From a beta proteobacterium MWH-UniP1 (lineage in GTDB: Bacteria; Pseudomonadota; Gammaproteobacteria; Burkholderiales; Burkholderiaceae_A): a stretch of 64,000 nucleotides of DNA. Positions 8,368-16,612 of the stretch are shown here, piece after piece. The DNA lies in the NCBI GenBank assembly GCA_036362785.1, contig CP143625.1, positions 497,401 to 561,400 of the forward strand, written 5' to 3'. A program made the position numbers and the translations under genes. The stretch's first letter is position 1; every line of letters begins with the position of its first letter. A model generated the notes under the pieces. It was not told the DNA's origin, made no database searches, and saw only the letters and a program-made list of their open reading frames with translations.

Positions 8368-8691
8368 TTAAAACGGTGGGTCATCGCCATAAGACTCCCG
8401 CAAGGAGTCTTGAAACGATGTCACGATCACATCAATCAACGTCGCCCACTCCTGCTCGGTCCAGGTCACCAGATCCGTTTTGCCGGTGAGTTCCACGTAG
8501 ACCCCACCATCCCGACTGGCAGCAGCAAGCGCCGTCTGTTCGTGTTTGTTTGGGTTAATCATTCCTTTAAGCCTGCTTCCAATATCAAGGCAGCGCATAG
8601 AGCAGTACTCCGTGCGCGGCCCCTCTTGTCTGGTTAAGGCGGGCTCGTAGCCAAAGCCTCGGGGTGCCCGCCGACATATCGCGCAGATCAC
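8368..8691 (-). CDS. Small zinc-finger phage protein, DUF6511-like
   Basis: A 107-residue protein read from GTG 8691, overlapping the helicase stop as GTGA. This start is preferred over the upstream ATG at 8757 because conserved sequence begins at ICAICRRAPRGFGY, a CxxC pair followed by GFG, and a second pair YCSMRC comes about 25 residues later. The pattern matches small phage zinc-binding proteins of the DUF6511 type. The C-terminal part (WTEQEWATLIDVIVTSF) is helical. No function is established to my knowledge; a place between helicase and primase suggests a replication accessory. Confidence 0.7.
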   Translation of the reverse strand: MICAICRRAPRGFGYEPALTRQEGPRTEYCSMRCLDIGSRLKGMINPNKHEQTALAAASRDGGVYVELTGKTDLVTWTEQEWATLIDVIVTSFQDSLRESYGDDPPF

Positions 8692-10265
8692 TGAAAGCGC
8701 GCCCCGACAACCTCCATATAGCGGCCTGATGACCGCACTGCGATCTCGGCTGGGCACTTCAACTGTTGCGCGCAGGCCAATGCGTCATCTACCCGCTTGG
8801 GTAATGGCAGCCCCGGTGCGCGATTAGCCCACCAAGAGGCAGCCTTTTGCCGTGGATAGCCGGTGTGCTCGATACAGATCCATTCGCTGTGGTGAGCCAG
8901 GCCACTCCAGTAATCAACTCGCAGTGATGGGGGCTTGCCGGGCTTGTCATGCTTGGCATAGCTCACCCGAGTGACAGGCACCCATTGCGAGTTGCGGTTA
9001 CTCAGAATATCCAGCGTGCTGGCTTTTGTATCGATCTTGAGCTGTGGTGGCGGGAAGATGTGCCCGCAGTCCGGACACTCGCGCACCGATGCATGAACAA
9101 TACTGTTGCAATCAGGGCAGGCTTTCGTTGGCGCAACGCCATCGTCACCACCTTTAGGGCGCTTAGGCTTTACAGCATCTATGGGGCCGTGGCGCGCGAT
9201 GTTGCCTGCGAAGTCCAAAACCAAGCAATCGGTCTTGCCTGGTGCAAGCCTGCAACCCCTGCCCACGATCTGCACATAAAGACCTGCCGACTTGGTGGGT
9301 CGAAGCATCGCAATCAGATCCACTGCCGGTGCGTTAAAGCCTGTCGTCAAGACATTGGCGTTTGTTAGGCAGCGAATCTTGCCCGCCTTAAAGTCAGCGA
9401 TGATGCGCTCACGCTCATGGCTTGGCGTATCCCCCACAATCGTCTCGCAACTGATGCCACGGGCGCGAATCGCATCACGAACGTGGTGAGCGTGCTTCAC
9501 TCCAGCGCAAAACACAATCCAGCTCTTGCGTGTCTTGCCGTACTCCAAGATCTCATCGACCGCCGCCTGCGTGATGCTGTCTTTATCGACAGCCGCCTCA
9601 AGTTCCTTGGCGACAAACTCCCCGCCTTGGGTCCGAACCCCGGTAACGTCAAGCTCGGTATTCATCTTCTTGGAAACGACCGGTGCCAAATAGCCCTGAT
9701 CAATCAACTCCCGTACGGTCGCCTCATAGGCGATGTCGGTAAACACGGCATCGTCGCCCTCATGCAGAAGACCAGAGTCGAGGCGATACGGGGTGGCCGT
9801 GAGCCCAATGACTTTGAGATCGGGGTTGAGTCTTTTGAGCCCGGCCAGAAAAGAGCAATACCGGGTGTTGGAGGTCCGGGGGATTAAATGCGCCTCATCA
9901 ATCAGAACCAGATCGCACTGCTGCACCTCATAAACGTGTTTGTAGATGGACTGAATACCCGCAAACAAGATGCGTGCATGGATATCGCGCTGCTTTAAGC
10001 CTGCCGAGTAGATTCCAGCCGGGGCGTCGGGCCACAAGCGCATGAGTTCCTTGTAATTCTGCTCGATGAGCTCTTGCACATGGGTCACGATCAGAATGCG
10101 TTGATCAGGGTAGTTCTTTAAGACACCCTCTACAAACTTGGCCATCACCAGCGACTTGCCCCCGGCGGTCGGAATCACAACAAGCGGATTACCGGTGCTT
10201 TCGTGAAAGTAGTTGTAGATGCCATTGATGGCGGCGTCTTGGTACGGGCGTAACGTGAGTGTCAT
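8688..10265 (-). CDS. DEAD/DEAH-box helicase, phage type
   Basis: A 525-residue superfamily 2 helicase. Walker A is TAGGKS at 33-38, motif II DEAH at 123-126, motif III GLTATPYR, and motif VI QIVGRGCRLAPGK in the second RecA-like domain. A C-terminal zinc ribbon-like segment has two CxxC pairs (CPDCNS, CPDCGH). Such helicases sit in early operons of many proteobacterial phages and are thought to remodel DNA during replication or recombination. Its start overlaps the exonuclease stop by 4 bp (ATGA) and its stop overlaps the next gene start, so translation is coupled along the operon. Confidence 0.92.
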   Translation of the reverse strand: MTLTLRPYQDAAINGIYNYFHESTGNPLVVIPTAGGKSLVMAKFVEGVLKNYPDQRILIVTHVQELIEQNYKELMRLWPDAPAGIYSAGLKQRDIHARILFAGIQSIYKHVYEVQQCDLVLIDEAHLIPRTSNTRYCSFLAGLKRLNPDLKVIGLTATPYRLDSGLLHEGDDAVFTDIAYEATVRELIDQGYLAPVVSKKMNTELDVTGVRTQGGEFVAKELEAAVDKDSITQAAVDEILEYGKTRKSWIVFCAGVKHAHHVRDAIRARGISCETIVGDTPSHERERIIADFKAGKIRCLTNANVLTTGFNAPAVDLIAMLRPTKSAGLYVQIVGRGCRLAPGKTDCLVLDFAGNIARHGPIDAVKPKRPKGGDDGVAPTKACPDCNSIVHASVRECPDCGHIFPPPQLKIDTKASTLDILSNRNSQWVPVTRVSYAKHDKPGKPPSLRVDYWSGLAHHSEWICIEHTGYPRQKAASWWANRAPGLPLPKRVDDALACAQQLKCPAEIAVRSSGRYMEVVGARFQ

Positions 10266-11233
10266 ACGGTTGCTCCTATAGTCGGTTGCGTTTGCTTATG
10301 AATGCCAACGTCTCGCCATAAGCGGCCGTCAGCCATCTGGTACTCCACCCACTGACTGCCAGCATCCACTTGGATGCCGCAGACTAGCGATGGCAAAAAG
10401 AGGTGGTGCTCACACGCCTGGCGCTGATCCATCTCGCTTAGTTTTTTTTGGTGGCGCTCGCACTGCCAGCCGCCCTCAACCGGGCTTGAATGCAAGCAGG
10501 TGCGGCAGTTGATCTCGGCCGCTGAAGGCGCCGCGCTTGAGCCATGACAAACCGCTGCGTGATCACACATACGGCACTGATACCAAGAGGGGTCCTCTGA
10601 GATACGGGCAGGCGCATCTTTGGCAAAGATGATCCGCTCGGCCTTTGCAAGTAAACCCTTGGCGAATTCCGTGTCGACCTCCACACGCTCGATGTAAAGG
10701 TCGTCGTTGTCTTTGTTGACCGCCATGTACATCGCACGCGTCATTCCCATGAGATGCATATAAATCTGCATCTGTGCGAAGTGCTGGGGTTTACTCTCGC
10801 GCACGGTCTTAGCCACGAGATCGTTAAAGCTTTTATTGGAGTGGGTCTTGAACTCCAAGACATGCCACGTCTTGGGTGCCTCTAGCAGTTTGATGGCCAC
10901 GCCATCTAAAGATCCGCCGAAGTGCCCGCCATGGGCCTGCACACGAAACTGCCGCCCTGTTTCCGGGTCGACTTCTAGCACCGTGGCACCGACACGACGA
11001 AGGTTCAGCACGAGCCTGGCTTCTTCCAACTGTCCAGTTTCAAAGAGCCGTAATAACCGGCCCTCGTGCTTGGCACGCGTCACCCAGCGAAAGTCGTAAA
11101 AGAGCGCCCGCTCACAGGGCTTTCCGATCAGCGAGGCGCCGAGGTGACTGCGAAAGCCGTCACCGCTATCGGCCTCATACGCGGAGAAGATGGCCTCACG
11201 CGTTGCGCAAAGCTTGATTGGCAACTCAGCCAT
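10262..11233 (-). CDS. PD-(D/E)XK exonuclease, YqaJ/RecB-like
   Basis: A 323-residue nuclease with the PD-(D/E)XK core: GGSLDGV with D110, LEFKTH with E127 and K129, then the QMQIYMHLMG helix near 154-163. A downstream Cys cluster (CRMCDHAAVCHG, then CRTC) suggests a zinc or Fe-S site as in Cas4/AddB-type nucleases. It would resect DNA ends for phage recombination. ATG 11233 overlaps the previous stop by 8 bp. Its neighbours are a DUF669 protein and a Sak4-like ATPase, which together make a plausible phage homologous-recombination set. Confidence 0.87.
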   Translation of the reverse strand: MAELPIKLCATREAIFSAYEADSGDGFRSHLGASLIGKPCERALFYDFRWVTRAKHEGRLLRLFETGQLEEARLVLNLRRVGATVLEVDPETGRQFRVQAHGGHFGGSLDGVAIKLLEAPKTWHVLEFKTHSNKSFNDLVAKTVRESKPQHFAQMQIYMHLMGMTRAMYMAVNKDNDDLYIERVEVDTEFAKGLLAKAERIIFAKDAPARISEDPSWYQCRMCDHAAVCHGSSAAPSAAEINCRTCLHSSPVEGGWQCERHQKKLSEMDQRQACEHHLFLPSLVCGIQVDAGSQWVEYQMADGRLWRDVGIHKQTQPTIGATV

Positions 11234-11612
11234 GACTGGCCCCTTGGGTATCAGCCAGCTGCTTTGCGCGCTGAACCAGGCTCGCCCACTGCTGATCATC
11301 AAAGTCAGAGCGAACCACCTCGATGATGGCGTCTTTTAACTTCTCACGGGGCTTGTCGCAGCCAGTATTAAATTGCGCCAGGCGGGCATTGATCAGCGCC
11401 TGCTCCTGTTGCTTTAAGCGAAGCGCTGTCTTTGCCCTGTGATACCAACCCGCATCCAGTGTTTTCTTCTCCGCCTGCCGACGAATGTCGGTCGTGGCGA
11501 TCTGAATCCGTATGGATGAGATTTCACCCTGCAAAGCGGCAAGCCGCTCCTTGCAGGCTTGTGCCGTCTCAGGAATACGAATCTGGTCCTGGGTGTGGAA
11601 GGTATCTGCCAT
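11226..11612 (-). CDS. Hypothetical coiled-coil phage protein
   Basis: A 128-residue protein with no family I recognise. Most of it is predicted helix: ETAQACKERLAALQGEIS and a Lys/Gln-rich stretch RLKQQEQALINARL look coiled-coil, followed by a compact end DDQQWASLVQRAKQLAD. ATG 11612 is chosen because GGAG lies 9 nt upstream; ATG 11627, directly after the DUF669 stop, is an alternative adding five residues. It sits between the SSB-like DUF669 gene and the exonuclease gene, so a recombination accessory role is possible but not shown. Confidence 0.7.
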   Translation of the reverse strand: MADTFHTQDQIRIPETAQACKERLAALQGEISSIRIQIATTDIRRQAEKKTLDAGWYHRAKTALRLKQQEQALINARLAQFNTGCDKPREKLKDAIIEVVRSDFDDQQWASLVQRAKQLADTQGASHG

Positions 11613-11627
11613 ATGCTGCATCTCCAT

Positions 11628-12143
11628 TTACGCCTGGCGTTTCCAAGGCAAGCCGTTGGCAGCCGGTGCGTTGGGCGTTGCCACCACACCTGCTCTTGCC
11701 ACTGGTGCTGGGGCGGCAGCGGGTGTGCCAACGGGCTGGGCCGCGCCACTGCGGGGCAGATAGCGAATCGAGTTTGACTCGCCATACATGCCCTTTGGCG
11801 GGCGCACACGCACATCTGCAATCAGAGGAATCAGGTGCAGCTGCTCAGAGTTACTGACCTGGAGCTTGCCCACCGCTCGGCAGATCGATGACAGCGTGCG
11901 CTGCGCGATCTGAACGGTGTCAGGGTTGGCGTTAATGAGGTTGAGCCGATCGAAAAGCTTTCGGCCTGCGTACTGACCGTCCAAAATATCGAGCTCAAGA
12001 TACAGATACTGGCCGTTGCCGTCCTTCGTCACGCGCATCTCAGAGTGTGTAATCTGGGCGAGGTACTTGCCGGGCGGGTAGATTTCGTAGCCATTGCTGG
12101 GTTCAATGGAAGATGCGTCAAAGGTTTGTCCTAGGGATGCCAT
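11628..12143 (-). CDS. DUF669 family phage protein (SSB-like)
   Basis: A 171-residue protein matching the DUF669 pattern: FDASSIEPSNGYEIYPPGKY, the beta-rich YLYLELDILDGQYAGRKLFDRLNL, then TLSSICRAVG. The fold is presumed to be a single-stranded-DNA-binding or recombination mediator type because DUF669 genes accompany phage single-strand annealing and Sak4 genes. The C-terminal 40 residues are a low-complexity Pro/Ala tail ending LPWKRQA, like the flexible tails of SSBs. It lies directly downstream of the Sak4-like ATPase in the same operon. Confidence 0.8.
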   Translation of the reverse strand: MASLGQTFDASSIEPSNGYEIYPPGKYLAQITHSEMRVTKDGNGQYLYLELDILDGQYAGRKLFDRLNLINANPDTVQIAQRTLSSICRAVGKLQVSNSEQLHLIPLIADVRVRPPKGMYGESNSIRYLPRSGAAQPVGTPAAAPAPVARAGVVATPNAPAANGLPWKRQA

Positions 12144-12164
12144 TTCGATACTCCTTTTTCAGTT

Positions 12165-12950
12165 TCAGTTGGCGGGGGTTGCGTGGGTAGAAATCAACAT
12201 GTGTTGAACGCTCGGGGGCATGGCCTGCGCAAACGCCTGCCACTCAAGGGGAAGCGTGTCGGGCAGGTCATAACGGTTCTTGGCCAAGAAGGCTGGGCGT
12301 TCGACTGTGTGAATTACACGTTCGCCCGACCCCACGGCGCGACTGACTTTTTTGTTGAAGCCGACGTCTGCCTTGACGGTTGAAATTCTGTAATTTGCAA
12401 ACAAAACCACATCCGAGTGCTCTTGCAGCAGTGCGGCTGCACGGGTATGAAGCTTGATGACGTAGCGGTCGTACGGATCGTGTTCGGGCGAGTCAAAGCG
12501 TTTGATATCGGTGTGTGCAATCTGGACAACCGCCATGCCCCGCTCATCTCTTAGCGCGTTAAGCCCGTCCACGTATTGGCGCCACAGGCCTAAGCAAGCC
12601 ACGTAGCCTTTTCCATAGCCCGCATCCTCAATCGAGTTCCAGCCGTTATCGCGGCAGGCTTTTGCCCACACGAGTGGCTCAAGCCAGTCCACGCTATCGA
12701 TCACCACGGTCCTAAAGTCGTGGTCCTCTGTATAGAGCGATCCCAACGATTCAAGGACCTCTTCGTAGGTTCGGGCCAGTGGGAAGTGGGTAGCCGGTAA
12801 GGTGCCCAGCCCATCTTCGGTTTGAATAAATACCGGGTTGTTTGCCTCAGAGGCAAAAGTGGTCTTGCCGACACCTGCCACACCGTGGATCAAGATGCGT
12901 GGCGGTTTAGGTTCTGCTGCTCGGGTGAGCTGTGCGAGTGTGATGGCCAT
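12165..12950 (-). CDS. Sak4-like RecA-fold ATPase (AAA_24)
   Basis: A 261-residue single-domain P-loop protein. Walker A is HGVAGVGKTT at about 22-31, and Walker B-like TVVIDSVDWLEPL follows at about 80-92. Such phage proteins are Sak4-type recombinases: RecA-core ATPases that anneal single strands together with an SSB. The downstream DUF669 and PD-(D/E)XK genes are the usual partners. Its ATG overlaps the preceding stop by 1 bp (TAATG). A role in phage recombination is inferred from family and context. Confidence 0.85.
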   Translation of the reverse strand: MAITLAQLTRAAEPKPPRILIHGVAGVGKTTFASEANNPVFIQTEDGLGTLPATHFPLARTYEEVLESLGSLYTEDHDFRTVVIDSVDWLEPLVWAKACRDNGWNSIEDAGYGKGYVACLGLWRQYVDGLNALRDERGMAVVQIAHTDIKRFDSPEHDPYDRYVIKLHTRAAALLQEHSDVVLFANYRISTVKADVGFNKKVSRAVGSGERVIHTVERPAFLAKNRYDLPDTLPLEWQAFAQAMPPSVQHMLISTHATPAN

Positions 12951-13474
12951 TAGTGGTTTCCTTCGTAGTGGGGGTCATTGGCTGCGGCGGGCATACGGCT
13001 AACGTCGATTTGCTCCAACCGATAACTGGGCTTGCCGGTCTTTAGCGTTCGTGCAGGCTCAAAAAGCGCACGCACTGCTGGTGGCCAGGCGTTGTATTTC
13101 GACTCGGAGACCGTGACCTCGATACCAACGTAGTTGTTCGGGTCCTCGCCCCACTTGCGCAGTGCGTCAACAGCATCACGTAGCTTCAGTTGGTCGTACT
13201 CAGTGCGTTTGGGCAGATCAGCGATAACGACATATCCATCGTTTTCAAACCGAACCCGGCCGGTATCCTTTCCCTCGTCCTTGCGCAAGGCGTGCGCCCG
13301 CTCTGCAAATCGACGGTTGAGTTCAGACTGCAGGAGTTGCTCGTAGTGACGGGCTGTCTCCTTGGTGTGATTTGTTTTTTTCAATAGCTGGTCAATCTCG
13401 GACAGTGGCAGGCCCTCAAGCTCTGCGACATACAACTGCCCAATTTCATCCAGCACGTCAGACTCAGGTGTCAT
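12950..13474 (-). CDS. Hypothetical phage protein
   Basis: A 174-residue protein of unknown function. The N-terminal half is helical and charged (LYVAELEGLPLSEIDQLLKK, HYEQLLQSELNRRFAERAHAL). A beta-rich middle part follows (GRVRFENDGYVVIADLPKRTEYDQ) and then EVTVSESKYNAWPPAVRALFEPARTLKTG. The phrase around YNAWPPAVRALFEPAR is typical of proteins next to phage Sak4 genes, but I know no biochemical role. It is translationally coupled to the ATPase gene downstream (1-bp overlap). A recombination or replication accessory is the simplest guess. Confidence 0.7.
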   Translation of the reverse strand: MTPESDVLDEIGQLYVAELEGLPLSEIDQLLKKTNHTKETARHYEQLLQSELNRRFAERAHALRKDEGKDTGRVRFENDGYVVIADLPKRTEYDQLKLRDAVDALRKWGEDPNNYVGIEVTVSESKYNAWPPAVRALFEPARTLKTGKPSYRLEQIDVSRMPAAANDPHYEGNH

Positions 13475-13486
13475 GGGAGCTCGCTT

Positions 13487-13900
13487 TCAGTTGGCGTGGT
13501 TGGTGGGGGTGGCGGATTTGAGACGGCTCCTGATTTCAGGTGGCGTGTGATTAGTGTTTGCGCGGACCGCTATGTACTTGTAATGACACTCAGCAATCCT
13601 GTTACTGAACAGGTGAACAAGCCCTAGCTCACAAGCAATCCACGCCCGTTTCGCAAGTGCGTTGAGTCGTTGTCGCTCACGGTATGGCAGGCCGCTGAAC
13701 GAATCGGATCGATCCATAATCAAGAAGCCCTCGTGATACTGAATCGCATCACCTGCCGCCGCCGTCGCGATCCAGTCGCACAGAGCTGGTTCGGTCAGTT
13801 TTTCTGTTCCTATTGGGGGTTGCGAAACGCCCCCCACACTTACCCTCTGGTCTACAGAGGCATGGCTTGTGGCCTTAAATTTCAATGTGTCGTCGTACAA
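13487..13900 (-). CDS. Hypothetical phage protein
   Basis: A 137-residue protein of unknown function, 12 bp upstream of the next operon gene. A central block (ALCDWIATAAAGDAIQYHEG, LIMDRSDSF) and a helical segment with RERQRLNALAKRAWIACE recall small phage early proteins, with a Tyr/Ile end KYIAVRANT. The helical part could be a winged-helix-like DNA-binding element. No Cys pairs or catalytic motifs are visible. Same-strand placement puts it in the early operon. Confidence 0.65.
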   Translation of the reverse strand: MYDDTLKFKATSHASVDQRVSVGGVSQPPIGTEKLTEPALCDWIATAAAGDAIQYHEGFLIMDRSDSFSGLPYRERQRLNALAKRAWIACELGLVHLFSNRIAECHYKYIAVRANTNHTPPEIRSRLKSATPTNHAN

Positions 13901-14019
13901 GTTCAGATCTCCGGGCGTGAGTTGGCCTATCGCCGCCGCCCGAGGGCGTGGCGCTTGTGTTGCTCTTAAGTGTTCTTACTGCGCGGAGTGCTTTTTTTTC
14001 TCAGGCACCCCGCAATCAG

Positions 14020-14595
14020 TTATGCGGCCGGCCGAATACCAAACATTCGCAAATGCATGCGCAAGTCGGTAAGACGGCGGTAGAAAGTTGCAGTGCTCAT
14101 GCCAGACGCTTTTACAGCGTCGGCAATGTCCTGGTGAGTACGCAAAAGGTCATAAATAGCCTGTTGCTCACTATTCATAAAAGCCGTGGCTACGCTTGAA
14201 TCGTGGCTATGCGTAGCCCGAGGGAAAACATCGTCATCCAGTTCCGACGCTGCGTAGGCCACTTCTTCCCGTGCCTCGAGGGGTCTTCCCATATCGGGAT
14301 CGTTCGCGGCAGATCCAGTGAATCCGCCCCAAAAGATAGTTCGTTGGCCAATAAGGTCGTGTACCAGCTCAATTGACCGGTTTTTGCTGATCATGCCGGT
14401 GAAGGTGCCGAGACTGCCCTTCGTGGGGTCAAACCGGTCTCTACGCTCAAGCAACGCTAGTGTTATTTCCTGCTCAAAGTCCTCGCGCTCGGCCTGTGAT
14501 AGGGCCTGTCTTGCGGCAACTTGTGCTGTTCGAACCCTAGCGGCTGTTATGGATGCCTGGAGGTACTCGTCCTGTACGGGTGCTGTGATTTTCAT
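14020..14595 (-). CDS. Sigma-70-like phage regulator
   Basis: A 191-residue protein with the layout of a small sigma factor. A region-2-like helix set (SQAEREDFEQEITLALLER, then RFDPTKGSLGTFTGMISKN) is followed by a variable linker and a C-terminal region-4-like HTH (IADAVKASGMSTATFYRRL, DLRMHLRMFG). It probably redirects RNA polymerase to phage promoters or acts as a regulator using the same fold. Its start is about 120 bp downstream of the 256-residue coiled-coil gene. The large Asp/Glu-rich linker is unlike ECF sigmas. Recognition of -10/-35 elements cannot be predicted from the sequence. Confidence 0.7.
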   Translation of the reverse strand: MKITAPVQDEYLQASITAARVRTAQVAARQALSQAEREDFEQEITLALLERRDRFDPTKGSLGTFTGMISKNRSIELVHDLIGQRTIFWGGFTGSAANDPDMGRPLEAREEVAYAASELDDDVFPRATHSHDSSVATAFMNSEQQAIYDLLRTHQDIADAVKASGMSTATFYRRLTDLRMHLRMFGIRPAA

Positions 14596-14712
14596 TTTCG
14601 ACTCTTCGTGTGCGGTTGAACATGTTTTGTATTGAATCCGGTTCGCTTAAGTGAGTCACCGCAGTTACGGTAGCGGCCTCCGCAGTTGCGGCAGCGGACG
14701 AAAAATACGGGG

Positions 14713-15483
14713 TCATGTCTGATCCAGTTGATTCAATGCAAGCGGAAACTTTTCCTCAAGGTTGCGCTTAGAAACACCTGGAACTCTTGGGAAATGAGCA
14801 ACCAAGGCCTCCACCACAGCTGTCTGATTCTTAAACACTGAGTGCGGCTGCCCTGAGGGGGTCTTCATCAAAAACAGCCTTAGCATCGACCCGATAATGT
14901 TTAGGTACGACGCTTCTGTTCGCGGCGCTGGAACACTCTCCGACGGGGTTTGTAATTTGGCAAGCAGCGCCTCATTCTCATCTGCCAGTCGATTTCTATC
15001 CGCTCTCAGATTGCGATATTCATCGGCGGCTTTCTCGAGCCTCGCCTTTAATCCATCGCGTTCTGCCTGAAGCGCCAAAAAGGCATCTGTTTTGATAGCT
15101 GAATGAGTATTGCGCTCAATGTCGTCAAATAAGAATTCTGGTTTGTCAGACGGAAACTGCGATGCGATCCAATCTTTTAAATGCTGCCTGGACACATGAC
15201 GTCTTTCGGGAGCCACATGCTCATCTACGACTTTCCCATTCTCTCGACTGCATGGCAAAAGTCCCTTCTCAATCGCGTCGTGTATAGCCCGACACCTCGG
15301 CTCGAGACATGAAATATAAGGATGCTTAAAAATGCCTCTGGCACTTTCTGTGGAGATTGACAGATGTTCATCCACCTCGCCCATAGGAATCCCACACCAA
15401 AGAGCCGCAGCAACTGGAACCCTATAGACCGTGAAATAGGCTTGCACGGCCTCGCAGCTGTCGTTTTCCCATTTTTTGTTCAT
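14713..15483 (-). CDS. Hypothetical coiled-coil protein
   Basis: A 256-residue protein with three visible parts: an N-terminal region with possible HTH character (VAAALWCGIPMGEVDEHL), a central coiled coil at roughly 135-175 (LQAERDGLKARLEKAADEYR, RNRLADENEALLAKLQ), and a C-terminal block (NIIGSMLRLFLMK, FKNQTAVVEALVAHF, GVSKRNLEEKF). The C-terminal block recurs in proteins from mobile elements, often at the end of similar coiled-coil proteins. I do not know its function. ATG 15483 overlaps the upstream stop as ATGA, so it is co-translated with the 185-residue protein. Confidence 0.7.
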   Translation of the reverse strand: MNKKWENDSCEAVQAYFTVYRVPVAAALWCGIPMGEVDEHLSISTESARGIFKHPYISCLEPRCRAIHDAIEKGLLPCSRENGKVVDEHVAPERRHVSRQHLKDWIASQFPSDKPEFLFDDIERNTHSAIKTDAFLALQAERDGLKARLEKAADEYRNLRADRNRLADENEALLAKLQTPSESVPAPRTEASYLNIIGSMLRLFLMKTPSGQPHSVFKNQTAVVEALVAHFPRVPGVSKRNLEEKFPLALNQLDQT

Positions 15484-16037
15484 TTCGCTTCGCTCCCTTG
15501 GTCTTCGTCTTTAGCAGCGTCTTTCGGAACATCTGGTTCCATGTCTTTGGCGCCGATATCAATAGCTCGCACCTGGAGTTGCTGAAATAACCCCTCTTGT
15601 ATCTGGTCTCGCAGATTCCAAATAACCTTGTGGGGGTTGAAGATCAGTACATAGTGGTAGGGGCCTGCGGGGCCTTCTTTGGCATCGATAAACCCGAGTT
15701 GTTTCAAGGAGGCCATCCGGTCTTTCCAGGTTGAAAGCGCACGTTCACCAGTAAAGCCTGCCTCGGACGCGAAGGTCATTGGGTTGTCGATGACCAACAT
15801 AGAGTGATCAAAGGCACGGCACCACAGAACGAAGTAAGAGCGCCCGCCGGGCTTGTTCTTGGTAAGTGAGTCGATGATGTTCATCAGAACCGGCATCGTC
15901 CTGGGGATCACGGTGAATCCCTTTACCAACTTTCGGTCCCACAGAAGGCCCTCGTCGACATTGGGCCAAAAGCTGTCGCGCAGCGACTTGTTCTTCTCCT
16001 GAGCTTTGGCGGCCTTCTTATTGAAAACTGCTGCCAT
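15480..16037 (-). CDS. Hypothetical winged-helix-like phage or plasmid protein
   Basis: A 185-residue protein, the first gene of the leftward operon. ATG 16037 has AAAGGA about 6 nt upstream, so the frame to 16073 is not used. The core (MPVLMNIIDSLTKN, SYFVLWCRAFDHSMLVI, ALSTWKDRMASLKQLGFI, YHYVLIFNPHKVIWNLRDQI) reads as a winged-helix domain of the kind seen in replication initiators and partition-associated proteins. The C-terminus is an acidic tail. It may be an early replication or copy-control protein of the element; direct evidence is lacking. It forms an ATGA overlap with the next gene. Confidence 0.65.
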   Translation of the reverse strand: MAAVFNKKAAKAQEKNKSLRDSFWPNVDEGLLWDRKLVKGFTVIPRTMPVLMNIIDSLTKNKPGGRSYFVLWCRAFDHSMLVIDNPMTFASEAGFTGERALSTWKDRMASLKQLGFIDAKEGPAGPYHYVLIFNPHKVIWNLRDQIQEGLFQQLQVRAIDIGAKDMEPDVPKDAAKDEDQGSEAK

Positions 16038-16612
16038 TGGGGGTCCTTTCAGTTGCGGTTTCGATTGGAACAATTGTCCACCGAAAGGAGCCCGACTCGC
16101 AATGAGAAAGACATCTCAACTCATGCCCAATAGACCTTAAATTATGCTAACTCAAATATTGAGTTTGCTAAAAAATATGCACTTTCATAAATTCAAATCG
16201 AATTTTTAATGACAATAAAATCTTGGTAGTTGTTACTTATCAAGCACTTATAAAAATTTTGCTGTATTCATAGTATTCAGTGATCTTGATTATCTTTGTT
16301 GTCATAGTAGTCATGTGGCCGCCCCGGAATGCCTGAGGTCCTGTTTTTGAGGCTCAAATAGGGGTTTGGCGACCACAGACCCCAGCATCACTGGTGCGGT
16401 GCCCTGAGAAAAAAGCTGTGGCCGGGCAGTAATAACAGGTATGCCGAAACATGCCCCCTCCCTCCCGAACCCCGCCTTAACCCTACCCGTAGCCGAGCTG
16501 GCCCCCTTATGGGGCTGGGGTGCAGTCAGGCTCCTGAATAAGCGCAAACAACTTGCTGAACGCACCGAACAGAGCGTTAGTACAGGTGTTTTGACCACCC
16601 AGGAGGAATCCG
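16038..16612. other. Divergent intergenic region between phage operon and recombinase triad
   Basis: A 575-bp gap. Positions 16130-16310 are markedly AT-rich, with the palindrome at 16149 and loosely repeated TCATAGTA-type words at 16268-16311. Positions 16312-16600 are GC-rich with no convincing gene. It must contain the leftward early promoter and a rightward promoter for DUF2924/recombinase, and it could hold an attachment or origin sequence. Confidence 0.5.
16141..16170 (-). promoter_or_regulatory. Palindromic operator in likely early leftward promoter
   Basis: AACTCAAATATTGAGTT (16149-16165) is a perfect 7-bp inverted repeat with a 3-bp centre. On the minus strand a CATAAT -10-like box (16146-16141) follows directly. 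The layout suits a repressor site over the promoter of the leftward phage operon that begins at 16037. The -35 box is poor, so the promoter call is tentative. Confidence 0.45.
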
